A DNA stretch of 64,000 nucleotides, taken from positions 33,509-97,508 of the forward strand of contig CAYMAS010000010.1 of the NCBI GenBank assembly GCA_964388485.1. Reading direction: 5' to 3'. Position 1 is the stretch's first letter; every line of letters begins with the position of its first letter. A program made the translations under genes and the position numbers. The stretch is from JBCDKH01 sp964388485. Its GTDB lineage: Bacteria; Planctomycetota; Phycisphaerae; Tepidisphaerales; Tepidisphaeraceae. Positions 52,074 through 60,777 of the stretch are shown piece by piece. The notes under the pieces are model-generated. The model did not search any database. It was not told where the DNA came from and saw only the letters and a program-made list of their open reading frames with translations.

Positions 52074-52691
52074 ATGACAGCCCTCGACGCCATTTTGAAG
52101 GAAAAGCTCGTCGCCATCGTTCGCCTACGGGGCGACCACGATGTTGTCGGCGTGCTGAGGGCCCTGCAGGAAGGCGGCGTGAAGGTGGCGGAGGTAACCC
52201 TCGACACGCCCGGTGCCCTGCACGCCGTCGAGGCGGCGTCGGATTGGAGCGACATGACGATCGGCGTCGGAACGGTGTTGCAGGCGGATCAGATTCGGCC
52301 AAGCGTCGATGCCGGTGCGACCTTCGCCGTCACGCCGACCCTGCAGCTCGACACGATCGCCTCCGCCAAGGAGCACGGCATCGGCATCGCCAGCGGCTGC
52401 TTCACACCCACCGAGTGCAAAGCGGCCGTCGACGCCGGCAGCGACTTGGTGAAGCTCTTTCCCGCCGACGCCGTGGGGACGAAGTTCGTCAAGAGCGTGA
52501 TGGGGCCGATGCCCTTCTTGAAGATCGTGCCGACGGGCGGCATCAGCGAGTCGACCGCGGCGGACTGGCTGGCGGCGGGTTGTGTCGCGGTAGGAGCGGG
52601 TTCGAGTCTGGTGAGCGAGTCGCTGGTGGCGGAGCGTGATTGGGCATCGCTGACGGAGCGGGCGCGGAAGATGGTCGCCGCCGTCGCGTGA
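52074..52691 (+). CDS. eda: 2-keto-3-deoxy-6-phosphogluconate aldolase
   Basis: 205 residues. Class I aldolase of the Entner-Doudoroff and related sugar-acid pathways. LVAIVRLRGDHDVVGVLRAL, catalytic glutamate in VAEVTLDTPGAL, GVGTVLQADQI, the Schiff-base lysine in GSDLVKLFPADAVGTKFVKS, and PTGGISESTAADWLAAGCVA. The usual arginine in E-V-T-x-R-T is replaced by aspartate (EVTLDTP), seen in some relatives that act on other keto-deoxy phosphates, so the substrate may differ. edd is not nearby. Confidence 0.88.
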   Translation: MTALDAILKEKLVAIVRLRGDHDVVGVLRALQEGGVKVAEVTLDTPGALHAVEAASDWSDMTIGVGTVLQADQIRPSVDAGATFAVTPTLQLDTIASAKEHGIGIASGCFTPTECKAAVDAGSDLVKLFPADAVGTKFVKSVMGPMPFLKIVPTGGISESTAADWLAAGCVAVGAGSSLVSESLVAERDWASLTERARKMVAAVA

Positions 52692-52712
52692 CCCTCTACA
52701 GTCGCTCGACTC

Positions 52713-54140
52713 ATGGCAAGCAAGGAAGCAAGCAGCGGACCCTTCGATCTCATCGTCATCGGTGCCGGCCCTGGCGGATACGTCGCCGCCATCAAGGCGA
52801 GCCAGCTCGGGCTCAAGGTCGCCTGCGTCGAGAAGCAGTACCTCGGCGGCACGTGCCTGAACGTCGGCTGCATTCCCAGCAAAGCCCTGCTCGATTCCAG
52901 CGAGCGCTACGCCGACGCCCAATCCCTCGCCAATCGCGGGATCACCGTCGGCGACGTGAAGCTCGACCTGTCGAAGATGATGGGCTTCAAGCAAAGCGTC
53001 GTCGACCAGATGACCGGAGGTATCGGCTTTCTCTTCAAAAAGAACAAGATCACCCACCTCGACGGCCACGGCAAGCTCGTCAAGAACGGCGATAAGGTCG
53101 CGGTCGACGTCGACGGCACGACCTACGAGACGAAGCACGTTCTCATCGCCACCGGCTCGACGCCCGTCGAACTGCCCGGCCTGAAGTTCGACAGTGAGCA
53201 CGTCCTGTCCAGCACCGAAGCCCTGGACCTCGAAAAGGTCCCGGAAAAACTGCTCATCGTCGGCGGCGGGTACATCGGCGTGGAGATCGGCAGCGTCTGG
53301 GCACGTCTCGGCAGCCACGTCACCATCGTCGAGTTTGCCGACCGCATCCTGCCGGCCAGCGACGAGGAGATGGCCAAAAAACTTCAGAAAAAGCTCGAAA
53401 AGCTCGGCATCGAGTTCCACTTCAACCACGTCGCCAAAGGTGCCAAGCCCAAAAATGGCAAGGTCGGCGTCGTGGTGGAGCCCAAGGGCGGCGGCGACAC
53501 GAAGACATTTGCCGTCGACAAGGTCATGGTCGCCGTCGGCCGCAAGCCCAACACGGACCAGCTCGGCCTTGAAGCGATCGGCGTGGAGACCGACAAGCGT
53601 GGCTTCATCGAGATCAACGACGACTTTTCCCTGAAGAACGGCCCCTCGAACGTCTACGCCATCGGCGACGTGATCGGCCGGATCATGCTCGCCCACAACG
53701 CCGAGCAGGAAGGCAAAGCCGTCGCCGAGATGCTTGTCAAGGGAGGCCAGCCACACGTCAACTACCCGGCATGTCCGGCGGTCGTCTACACGCACCCCGA
53801 GCTCGCCAGCGTCGGCCTGACCGAAGAAGAGGCCATCGAGAAGTTCGGCAAGGACAAGCTCAAGATCGGTAAGTTCCCCCTCATCGCCAACGGAAGGGCG
53901 GTCGGCATGGGTGACAGCGACGGCAGCGTCAAGGTCATCGGCCACGCGGAGACGGACCGGCTGCTCGGCGTCCACATTCTTTCCCCGCACGCCAGCGACA
54001 TGATCGGCGAAGCGACGGTTGCGATGGAGTTTGCCAGCAGCATCGAAGACCTCGCCCGCTGCTTCCACGCGCACCCGACCTTGCCCGAGGCCATCAAGGA
54101 AGCGGCGATGGCTGCGGACAAGAAGGCGATTCACATTTGA
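52713..54140 (+). CDS. lpd: Dihydrolipoamide dehydrogenase
   Basis: 475 residues. E3 component that reoxidises lipoyl groups of 2-oxoacid dehydrogenases and the glycine-cleavage system. FAD motif GAGPGGYVAAIKASQLG, redox-active disulfide GGTCLNVGCIPSKALL, NAD motif LIVGGGYIGVEIGSVWARLG, and the C-terminal histidine-glutamate pair in HAHPTLPEAIKEA. E1/E2 genes are not in the window. It follows eda by 21 bases. Confidence 0.95.
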   Translation: MASKEASSGPFDLIVIGAGPGGYVAAIKASQLGLKVACVEKQYLGGTCLNVGCIPSKALLDSSERYADAQSLANRGITVGDVKLDLSKMMGFKQSVVDQMTGGIGFLFKKNKITHLDGHGKLVKNGDKVAVDVDGTTYETKHVLIATGSTPVELPGLKFDSEHVLSSTEALDLEKVPEKLLIVGGGYIGVEIGSVWARLGSHVTIVEFADRILPASDEEMAKKLQKKLEKLGIEFHFNHVAKGAKPKNGKVGVVVEPKGGGDTKTFAVDKVMVAVGRKPNTDQLGLEAIGVETDKRGFIEINDDFSLKNGPSNVYAIGDVIGRIMLAHNAEQEGKAVAEMLVKGGQPHVNYPACPAVVYTHPELASVGLTEEEAIEKFGKDKLKIGKFPLIANGRAVGMGDSDGSVKVIGHAETDRLLGVHILSPHASDMIGEATVAMEFASSIEDLARCFHAHPTLPEAIKEAAMAADKKAIHI

Positions 54141-54248
54141 GCAGAAGATTTTGCTTTTACGCTTGAAGTCGACTGGCCGGCCTTGGTAGGTTCTCGCCGC
54201 CGCATCTTTGCCGCCTGACCAGCGGAGCGATTACCAGAGGGATTGATC

Positions 54249-54866
54249 ATGACATTTCGATTCGCCGCCGCGAGCCTGATGCTCGCCGCCGTACCTGCGT
54301 CCGCGCAGCTGACCGCGTTCACCGACGAGGCCGCCTTCTTGGCCGCCGCCGGTGACGTCTCGTTCGAGGACTACAACGGGCTGACGCCCGGCACCGATCT
54401 GGACCCGATTTCTCTTAGCCTCGACGGATTTGACATCGATGCCACCGGTGTCGCTGATTTCGACATTGAGGTCGGCACCGCCTTTAACGCCATCGACGGC
54501 ACGACGTTCCTCGACGTACAGGTCACGGAAACACTGACCCCGCTCACCTTCAACTTCCCAACGCCTGTCACGGCTTTTGGTGCCACCTTCGGCAGCGCCA
54601 ACAGCCTGGCTGGCCTGGAGTTCCTCATCGACGGATCCTTCGTGGCCGACACGAACACGCTCGGCGTATCAACCGACTTCTCCGACGTGACCTTCATCGG
54701 CTTGGTGTCCGATGCCCCGTTCAGCTCGTTGTCGCTCGACTACCTCGGCCCAGGCTTCAGCGAAATCTTTGCTCACGACAACGTCTACTACACGCTCGTC
54801 CCCGAGCCGGCCATGGCGGGCCTGCTCGCCATCGGCGGCCTGACGCTCCTGCGTCGCCGCCGGTAG
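54249..54866 (+). CDS. PEP-CTERM sorted exported protein
   Basis: 205 residues from ATG at 54249, after an AGAGGGA site. Signal peptide (RFAAASLMLAAVPASAQ), a beta-rich domain with many aspartates and threonines (FDIDATGVADFDIEVGTAFN, TFIGLVSDAPFSSLSLDYLG), and the sorting tail VPEPAMAGLLAIGGLTLLRRRR, with the VPEP motif, a membrane helix and a terminal arginine cluster. By analogy it is processed by an exosortase and delivered to the surface. No exosortase gene is seen here. Confidence 0.88.
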   Translation: MTFRFAAASLMLAAVPASAQLTAFTDEAAFLAAAGDVSFEDYNGLTPGTDLDPISLSLDGFDIDATGVADFDIEVGTAFNAIDGTTFLDVQVTETLTPLTFNFPTPVTAFGATFGSANSLAGLEFLIDGSFVADTNTLGVSTDFSDVTFIGLVSDAPFSSLSLDYLGPGFSEIFAHDNVYYTLVPEPAMAGLLAIGGLTLLRRRR

Positions 54867-54900
54867 TTTCCGCTCAAGAAGGGGAATCCGAGAGATCGCT

Positions 54901-54930
54901 TCGCCCCGCCGGCTCACGCCGGTGGGGCGA
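54901..54930 (+). terminator. Hairpin after the PEP-CTERM gene
   Basis: tcgccccgccgg (54901-54912) / ccggtggggcga (54919-54930), 12 base pairs with one G-T pair, loop ctcacg, followed by a T-containing stretch (ttgcatttct). It probably terminates the PEP-CTERM transcript. Confidence 0.75.
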
Positions 54931-54980
54931 TTGCATTTCTGCCATCCCATGCTGATCGTGACGTCAGATACATTGTCATC

Positions 54981-55775
54981 ATGAGCGAGAACGGTCACGA
55001 CAGCCACGACGAATCCGAGAGCATGAAGGCCGCCCGCAGTGCTCCGCCGCTGCCGGACAATGAAGGCCGCGAGCGTGTGGATGGGCCGGACACCGGGTTC
55101 AGCCCAAGCACACTTACCGTGGCCTTGCCGTTGCTCGTCAGCATCGCGGGTGCCTTTGCCACCAGCCTCGCTTCGAAGTCGCAGCGGGACGAAGACGCCC
55201 GTCACACGCACGACGAGGACGACGAAGGCTGGCTCGAATCGGCAAAGGACTTGCTCCTTGACGCCGGACAAGGCGCCCTCTCCGCTGGCGGAACGGCCTT
55301 GTCGGGCGGCGCGATGCTTGCCGGTGGAGCCAAAGCCGCGGGCGTCGCGGGCCTCCTCAAGGCGATCGGCAGCGGCAAGCTCAGCGACGGCGCGATGACC
55401 GCCGCCAAGGCCGTCGCCGTCAAGAAGCTCGGCTCCTACCTCGCCAGCGCCGCCACCGGCACCGCCAAAACCGCCGCCCGGCACCCGGTCGTCACCGGAG
55501 CCGGCACCGCCGCGGCACTCAAGGCACGCTCCGCCGCCCAGACCGGCTACGGAAAGGCTCAAGCCGGCTACGGCCGGGCACGCGACGCCGCCGTCGTCCT
55601 GCGTCACGGCCGATCCGCCGTCGCACCGACGAGCAACCCGGGTTCCAGCCTCGCCACGGGTGCCGTCCTCCTCGGCATTGGTGCGGCCGCCTTGTACCTG
55701 TTCGACCCGACGCAAGGTGCCGACCGCCGCAAGGAGCTGCGGGATCGCGTGATGGGCCTGACCGGTCGGAAGTAG
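54981..55775 (+). CDS. Unknown alanine/glycine-rich membrane-associated protein
   Basis: 264 residues. Hydrophilic N-terminus (HDSHDESESM), a hydrophobic segment at about 44-65 (STLTVALPLLVSIAGAFATS), a long glycine/alanine-rich stretch with likely amphipathic helices (GALSAGGTALSGGAMLAGGA, KAVAVKKLGSYLASAATGTA), and near the C-terminus a helix followed by YLFDPTQGADRRKELRDRV. The F-D-P-x-x-G-x-x-R-R-x-x-L-R-D-R motif occurs after a membrane helix in many small stress-related bacterial proteins (YtxH-like). Function unknown. Confidence 0.55.
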   Translation: MSENGHDSHDESESMKAARSAPPLPDNEGRERVDGPDTGFSPSTLTVALPLLVSIAGAFATSLASKSQRDEDARHTHDEDDEGWLESAKDLLLDAGQGALSAGGTALSGGAMLAGGAKAAGVAGLLKAIGSGKLSDGAMTAAKAVAVKKLGSYLASAATGTAKTAARHPVVTGAGTAAALKARSAAQTGYGKAQAGYGRARDAAVVLRHGRSAVAPTSNPGSSLATGAVLLGIGAAALYLFDPTQGADRRKELRDRVMGLTGRK

Positions 55776-55854
55776 TCGCCGCAGATCAAGGCTTTGGTGA
55801 AGTCGAGGTTGCGGATTGACAACCCGCCCCTGCACCGCGACCCTCCGGCGGCCT

Positions 55855-57672
55855 ATGACCGTCGCCGACGATCTGCCCGCCATGCCGCGCTCGAAGCCGC
55901 CCCGCCCTCACTGGGCCAGCCGCTTTGTGCCCGACTTCTCCGCCGCGAGCACGAGCCACCTGGTGCTCGCCGGGGCGCTGGTCCTCTTCTTTCTCCTCTT
56001 CCTCGTTTGGCCGATCGTCAACGTCGTCGGCAGCGGCTTCACGTCGCCCGAGGGCGGCCTGTCGACGAAGTACCTGTGGCTCGTCCTGAGTGACCCGAAC
56101 TACCAGCTGGGCCTGTGGAATGCCGCCGCTATCGGTGTAACGACGACGTTCCTCTGCGCCCTCATCGCGATCCCGCTCGCGCTGCTCAGCGTCAAGTTCG
56201 AATTTCCCGGAAGAACGCTCCTCGGCGGCCTGTTACTCGTGCCGCTCGTCCTGCCGCCATTTGTCGGAGCCGTCGGCCTGCGGACGGTCCTCGGCACCTA
56301 CGGCCCACTCACGACCTTCGTCGGCTACCTCGGCTTCGACACCACCGGCGGCATCGACTGGCTCGGCCAGCACCGCTTCTTCGGCGTCGTCATCGTCGAG
56401 GCGTTGCACCTTTACCCGATTCTCCTGCTCAACGTCCAGGCCGCCTTGGCCAATGTCGACCCGGCGATGGAGCAGGCGGCCCGCAACCTCGGTGCGTCGC
56501 GATGGACCGTGTTCCGCCGCATCACGCTGCCGCTCATCCGGCCCGGCCTCTTTGCGGGTTGCACGCTCGTCCTCATCTGGAGCTTCACCGAGCTCGGCAC
56601 GCCCCTCGTCTTCCAGTACCAGCAGGTCACGCCGGTCCAAATTTTCCAAAGAATCAACGAGGCCGACGGAAATCCAGTGCCTTATGCCCTCGTCGTCGTC
56701 ATGCTGGCGGCGAGCGTGTTGCTCTACGCGATCGGCAAGATCGTCCTCGGCCGCGGGTTCGATGCGGCAACGACCAAAGCCTCCGTCGCGGCGACGACCA
56801 TCAAGCTCCGCGGCTGGAAGGCGCTGCTCGCCGCAACGCCGTTCCTGCTCGTCTTCGCCTTCGCCGTCGTGCCACACATCGCAGTGGTCGTCACGAGCGT
56901 GACGTCGACGGGCGCGTGGTTCCAATCGATCATTCCGCCGGAACTGACGCTTTCTCACTATAATTCAGCACTTTCGGACGATCTCGTCATGTCGAGCGTC
57001 CGCAACAGCCTCTTCTTTGCCTCGATGGCGACCATCGTCGCGGTGCTCGTCGGGCTGGGCGTGGGCATCCTGGTGGTCCGCAGCCGCGTGCCGGGGCGGG
57101 GCCTAATCGACGCGATGGCGATGCTTCCGCTAGCGGTGCCGGGCCTGGTGCTGGCGTTTGGTTACCTGTCGATCAGCTTCACGCTTACGCGTTTCTTCGG
57201 CGAGGCGGCGGAGCCGGGCGGGCCGATGGTTTGGGTGAATGTCCTTGAATATCCGGTGGTTTTGCTGGTCGTCGCCTACGCCGCTCGCCGCCTGCCGTAC
57301 GTCGCCCGCGCCGCTGTTGCCGGCTTGCAGCAGACGCCCCAGGACCTCGAACTCGCCGCTAGCAACCTCGGGGCGAGTCGGTGGCGTGTGCTCGCCAAGA
57401 TCACCCTGCCGCTCATCATCGCCAACCTCATCGCCGGCGGCCTACTCGCGTTCGCCTTCGCGATGCTCGAGGTCAGCGACTCGCTCATCCTCGCTCAAAG
57501 AAGCGGATATTACCCAATAACCAAAGCAATCTACGAACTTGTCGGTCGCCTCGGCGACGGCGTCTACGTGGCCAGTGCCCTCGGCGTCTGGACGATGGTC
57601 CTGCTCGCGCTCACGATCCTGTCAGCGAACGCGCTGCTCGCCAAGAAGATGGGTGCGATCTTCAGGATGTAG
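55855..57672 (+). CDS. Two-domain ABC transporter permease (FbpB/ThiP-type)
   Basis: 605 residues from ATG at 55855 (MTVADDLPAMPRSK). Two binding-protein-dependent transport domains of about six helices each; each carries the EAA loop that contacts the ATPase: MEQAARNLGASRWTVFRRIT and LELAASNLGASRWRVLAKIT. This fused arrangement is typical of importers for iron(III), thiamine or related small ligands. No binding-protein or ATPase gene is adjacent, so it either uses subunits encoded elsewhere or was separated from its operon. Its stop overlaps the convergent CHAD gene by 11 bases. Confidence 0.85.
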   Translation: MTVADDLPAMPRSKPPRPHWASRFVPDFSAASTSHLVLAGALVLFFLLFLVWPIVNVVGSGFTSPEGGLSTKYLWLVLSDPNYQLGLWNAAAIGVTTTFLCALIAIPLALLSVKFEFPGRTLLGGLLLVPLVLPPFVGAVGLRTVLGTYGPLTTFVGYLGFDTTGGIDWLGQHRFFGVVIVEALHLYPILLLNVQAALANVDPAMEQAARNLGASRWTVFRRITLPLIRPGLFAGCTLVLIWSFTELGTPLVFQYQQVTPVQIFQRINEADGNPVPYALVVVMLAASVLLYAIGKIVLGRGFDAATTKASVAATTIKLRGWKALLAATPFLLVFAFAVVPHIAVVVTSVTSTGAWFQSIIPPELTLSHYNSALSDDLVMSSVRNSLFFASMATIVAVLVGLGVGILVVRSRVPGRGLIDAMAMLPLAVPGLVLAFGYLSISFTLTRFFGEAAEPGGPMVWVNVLEYPVVLLVVAYAARRLPYVARAAVAGLQQTPQDLELAASNLGASRWRVLAKITLPLIIANLIAGGLLAFAFAMLEVSDSLILAQRSGYYPITKAIYELVGRLGDGVYVASALGVWTMVLLALTILSANALLAKKMGAIFRM

Positions 57673-58546
57673 CAGCCGACGCGTTTTCCCAATAAACCCG
57701 TAGCCGGCGACCAAAACCAGCGGGTCGCTCGGCGTAGAGCTCCGCCCCGACCCGCTGCGCCTTCGCCTGGATCTCCTGTCGCTCCGCACCGGTAGCATCG
57801 GAAAGTGCGGCTTTTCCCGGAGAATCGACAGCTTCCAGCCCGTCGACCAACTCCGCCAGGTCATGATCGCGGCCGAGCAGCGTCGTCAACTCCTTCGCCA
57901 GCGGCACCATCGCAGCAACCAGCGGCGACGAAAGCTGTAGGAATTCAAGGGAATAACGCAGATCCTTTGCTCGCTTCCGCCAATCGTGCCACGCCTCGAT
58001 GTCGCCGCGAGAAGCTAGCGCCCGCTCCATTGCATCGAGCCCGCGGGTGTACGTTCTTACCAGGCCAGGCCGAATCGAGCGAAAATCAGGCGACGTCAAC
58101 AACCAGTGCTGTGCTCGGCTCCGGACGATCGCTACCTTCGTCGCCGCGTCCGTTGCCAGGTCCGGCGTCTCACCGGCGAGCACGGTTGCGTGACGAGAAA
58201 TCAGCTCGTTTTCAAGGAATTCTGCATCATTCAGCTTCAACGACGTCAGCGTCTCCATCGCCACCGCCGCCTCGCGAGCGGGTCCTAAAGGTCGCGCCGC
58301 CGTCGCGAGCACCTCGTTCGCCCATGGCCGAATTGGCTCATTCTCAGGGGTAACGAGCGTTTTTCGAAGCAAGCGGAGCAACGCCCGAGCTTCCTTGATC
58401 CGCTTCCGCGACTCATGAACCGCCTTGTCGAGCCCGCCGGCTCCGGGCAAACGGAGCCTGGCCTCCGCGTCGGCGAGTCGCTCGTCGAGGATCCGACGGA
58501 CCTCCGCCTCGAGCGGGCGGGTCGGATCGAGCGGGGAGGCGGCCAC
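57662..58546 (-). CDS. CHAD-domain protein
   Basis: 294 residues. Helical CHAD domain with conserved histidines and basic residues: AVHESRKRIKEARALLRLLR, AWHDWRKRAKDLRYSLEFLQ and LTTLLGRDHDLAELVDGLE. CHAD domains bind inorganic polyphosphate through their basic face and are found on polyphosphate granules. No adjoining CYTH domain. Convergent overlap with the permease gene suggests independent transcription. Confidence 0.88.
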   Translation of the reverse strand: MAASPLDPTRPLEAEVRRILDERLADAEARLRLPGAGGLDKAVHESRKRIKEARALLRLLRKTLVTPENEPIRPWANEVLATAARPLGPAREAAVAMETLTSLKLNDAEFLENELISRHATVLAGETPDLATDAATKVAIVRSRAQHWLLTSPDFRSIRPGLVRTYTRGLDAMERALASRGDIEAWHDWRKRAKDLRYSLEFLQLSSPLVAAMVPLAKELTTLLGRDHDLAELVDGLEAVDSPGKAALSDATGAERQEIQAKAQRVGAELYAERPAGFGRRLRVYWENASAATS

Positions 58547-58597
58547 GGGTCGAGAGCTTATCCACCGCCGAGGCGACCGCGCCGTCGGAGGCGCGAG

Positions 58598-59428
58598 TTA
58601 CGCCGTCGGCGAGTCATACGCGTGCAGGTATTGGACGAAATTCTTCAAAAGGCGCTCGCCCAATCTCGAGTATCGGTCATAGTGGCGGTCGGTTTCGGAC
58701 CGCAGGCGGTCAATCGCGTCGCTGCCCAACGCGGCACCGACGGCACCTCCGCGATCTCGAATGATCTTGTCAAGATCTTGTCGCTCCAGCTCCGGGTGAT
58801 AAGCGAGCCCGGTGAGCTTCTTCTTGAACCGGAAGCCGGCGTTCTTGTCGAAGCTTGTGCTCGATAGCAGCAGGTTGCCCGTCGGAGGCGGCGGACCTTT
58901 CTTGTCAGGATCATGCTCCTCCGGCAGCGGCAGCTTCGGGAGGTCGAATCCATCCTTCTGCCAAAAAAACATCGGCGTCCCGTCGCTCAACCCGAACAGG
59001 ATCGGGTCCGTCCCCCCCGGAAACGGCAGCCGAATCGTGTCCCAGCCGAGGTGCGGGTCCGCCGCCTCGTCGTCTCCCGCTCCTCTGGTAAGCGGCCGCA
59101 CCGCCGCCCCCGCTGCCTTGGCCAGGATCTGAGCCCCGAGCCCGAAGGCCAGCACCGGCCGGTCCTGGTCGACCATCGGCTTGATCGCCTCCACCTCGTC
59201 CCCCAGCCACGACGGACTCGGCCCGTACTCGTCAGCGAGCTCGTCGCCCGTTGTAAGTCGTTGCGTGCCACCGAGCAAGACGAGGACGCGAACCTCGTCC
59301 AAATCGTCCGGCGGCCCGTCTTGGGCCACATGACGAACCACCGTCGGGATCCCGAAGTCGCGGAACGTCGGCACCACGCGTCCAGGACCAAAGGCGTCGT
59401 CGTGCTGGAGGATCAGGCAATGGCTCAT
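58598..59428 (-). CDS. Class I glutamine-amidotransferase-fold protein without catalytic cysteine
   Basis: 276 residues from ATG at 59428 (MSHCLILQHDDAFGPG); the open frame further up is antisense to the next gene. The fold matches GMP-synthase-type amidotransferases (VRVLVLLGGTQRLTTGDELA, FWQKDGFDLPKL, LTGLAYHPELERQDLDKII with the H-P-E pair). The nucleophile elbow, normally G-x-C-x-G, reads VLAFGLGAQILA, with glycine at the cysteine position. An insertion at about 165-185 (PEEHDPDKKGPPPPTG) is unusual. It is probably not a glutaminase; role unknown. Confidence 0.7.
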   Translation of the reverse strand: MSHCLILQHDDAFGPGRVVPTFRDFGIPTVVRHVAQDGPPDDLDEVRVLVLLGGTQRLTTGDELADEYGPSPSWLGDEVEAIKPMVDQDRPVLAFGLGAQILAKAAGAAVRPLTRGAGDDEAADPHLGWDTIRLPFPGGTDPILFGLSDGTPMFFWQKDGFDLPKLPLPEEHDPDKKGPPPPTGNLLLSSTSFDKNAGFRFKKKLTGLAYHPELERQDLDKIIRDRGGAVGAALGSDAIDRLRSETDRHYDRYSRLGERLLKNFVQYLHAYDSPTA

Positions 59429-59545
59429 GCAGTTGAAGGCTAAGAGCTTCGGCCGCCCGCAACAACTGCCGCCATGTATCCGCCACATTTTGTTTTAGAA
59501 TTCTCAAACCCTGCCCTTACTTCTCCCGTACACTGGCTCGTGCCC

Positions 59546-60019
59546 GTGACTCTACCCCCACCCGTTCTCGAACGCCTGGCCCATCGACCCATCGCCGCAG
59601 CGGAGCGAGTGGCGTTGCCGGCTCAGCGTCAACGCCTCCTCCTGGATCGGGCACGATTCCTGCTGCCGGAGGATCGCGACCTGGTCGAGGCGAGTGCCGA
59701 ACAGGGACTGACCGTGCGGGAGCTGGCGACGCAAACGAGCCGATCCGCCGGACAGATCGCCCGGCGACTTGTGTCGCTGCAGCGACGGCTGACGGACCCA
59801 CGTGTCGTCACGCTGTTGCACGCAGCTGAGACACTGAGCTCTGAGGATCGCGAGGTGGCTCTCGGCTTCTTTGTTAGAAAGCAACGGGTGGCCGATATTG
59901 CTCTATCGGTCGACCTGACGCCCGCCGTCGTGCGGCAGCGTTTGCACTTCATTCGCGGATGGCTGCAGGGCGTTCGTGACGGCGTTCATGCTTTTCGCCG
60001 AACTGTTGAACCACTCTAG
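59546..60019 (+). CDS. Sigma-region-4-like HTH protein at the head of the terminase-like cluster
   Basis: 157 residues from GTG at 59546 (VTLPPPVLERL); an in-frame ATG at 59474 would overlap the convergent gene's leader. Helical with HTH-like segments: LTVRELATQTSRSAGQIARR and VALGFFVRKQRVADIALSVD followed by LTPAVVRQRLHFIRGWL, resembling sigma-70 region 4 or related Trp-repressor-like helices. No region 2 is present. It probably binds DNA. The region upstream (59490-59515) is AT-rich relative to surroundings and may be its promoter. First gene of a set with an ABC ATPase, GNAT and terminase proteins. Confidence 0.6.
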   Translation: MTLPPPVLERLAHRPIAAAERVALPAQRQRLLLDRARFLLPEDRDLVEASAEQGLTVRELATQTSRSAGQIARRLVSLQRRLTDPRVVTLLHAAETLSSEDREVALGFFVRKQRVADIALSVDLTPAVVRQRLHFIRGWLQGVRDGVHAFRRTVEPL

Positions 60020-60062
60020 TTTAACTCTCACCTCACCCTACCCTCTGGCCCTCACTGGTGCA

Positions 60063-60722
60063 ATGTCGACCTACCGCCTCTCTTCATCGAAGAACCTGCC
60101 GACACCTCTGCTGCAGCGGGCGGCGGAGGTGTTCGGGCTCTCGCCCACAGCGTCGAAACTGGCTCCGCCGAAGGAGCGGCCGCCGGCGGTCGAGCCGGGA
60201 CACGTCGTGCTTTTCAACGGTCCGAGCGGCGGCGGCAAGTCGACGCAGATGCGGAGCCTCGTCGACATGACGCGGCGACGTGGCTGGCGGGTGACGGACG
60301 TCGCGGCGATTCGGTTGGCCGATCGACCTTGCGTGGAACTCTTCGGCAGGACGTCGGACGTGGATCGCGATCTGGCCTTTGCCGCGAATCGGCTGACGCA
60401 AGTCGGTCTTGGCGAGGCACGGGTGCTCCTGACGCGGCCGGGGCAGCTGAGCGACGGCCAGCGTTGGCGGCTGCGACTGGCGTTGGCGACGACGCGTTGC
60501 ATGCGTCGGCCCAAGCGTTCGCGGCAGAACGAGTTGCTGGTAGCAGACGAGTTCGCGGCGGTGCTGGATCGGGTGACGGCTTGCGTCGTCGCCCGGTCGC
60601 TGCGGCGGACGGTGGATCGGCTGCATCGGGTCGGGGTGCCCATTGCCGCGGTGGCGGCGACGAGTCATGACGACCTGCGGGCGGCGATGTTGCCGGATAG
60701 GGTGGTTTGGTGCGAGTGCTAG
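60063..60722 (+). CDS. Solitary ABC-type ATPase
   Basis: 219 residues from ATG at 60063 (MSTYRLSSSKNLPTP). Walker A FNGPSGGGKST (residues about 53-61), ABC signature QLSDGQRWRLRLALA (about 126-140), Walker B ELLVADEFAAVLD, and H-loop AATSHDDL. There are no membrane domains and no transporter genes nearby. An ATPase of this kind is fused to an acetyltransferase domain in COG2401 (recalled, not searched); here the acetyltransferase-like gene lies 540 bases downstream. That suggests a non-transport role, perhaps in nucleic-acid or ribosome-related chemistry. Confidence 0.75.
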   Translation: MSTYRLSSSKNLPTPLLQRAAEVFGLSPTASKLAPPKERPPAVEPGHVVLFNGPSGGGKSTQMRSLVDMTRRRGWRVTDVAAIRLADRPCVELFGRTSDVDRDLAFAANRLTQVGLGEARVLLTRPGQLSDGQRWRLRLALATTRCMRRPKRSRQNELLVADEFAAVLDRVTACVVARSLRRTVDRLHRVGVPIAAVAATSHDDLRAAMLPDRVVWCEC

Positions 60723-60760
60723 TGATGCACGGCACGGTTGTTCGCACTCAACGTTTCGCG

Positions 60761-60776
60761 TCGTGCTGAAGCACGA
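60761..60776. repeat. Short palindrome (family E), copy 2
   Basis: tcgtgctgaagcacga, identical to 18586-18601. It lies between the ABC ATPase stop and the convergent zinc-ribbon gene and may act as a terminator-like hairpin. Confidence 0.6.
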
Positions 60777-60777
60777 C

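Noticed and set aside
52125..54134. 669-codon minus-strand open frame
   Set aside because: Antisense to lpd and eda.
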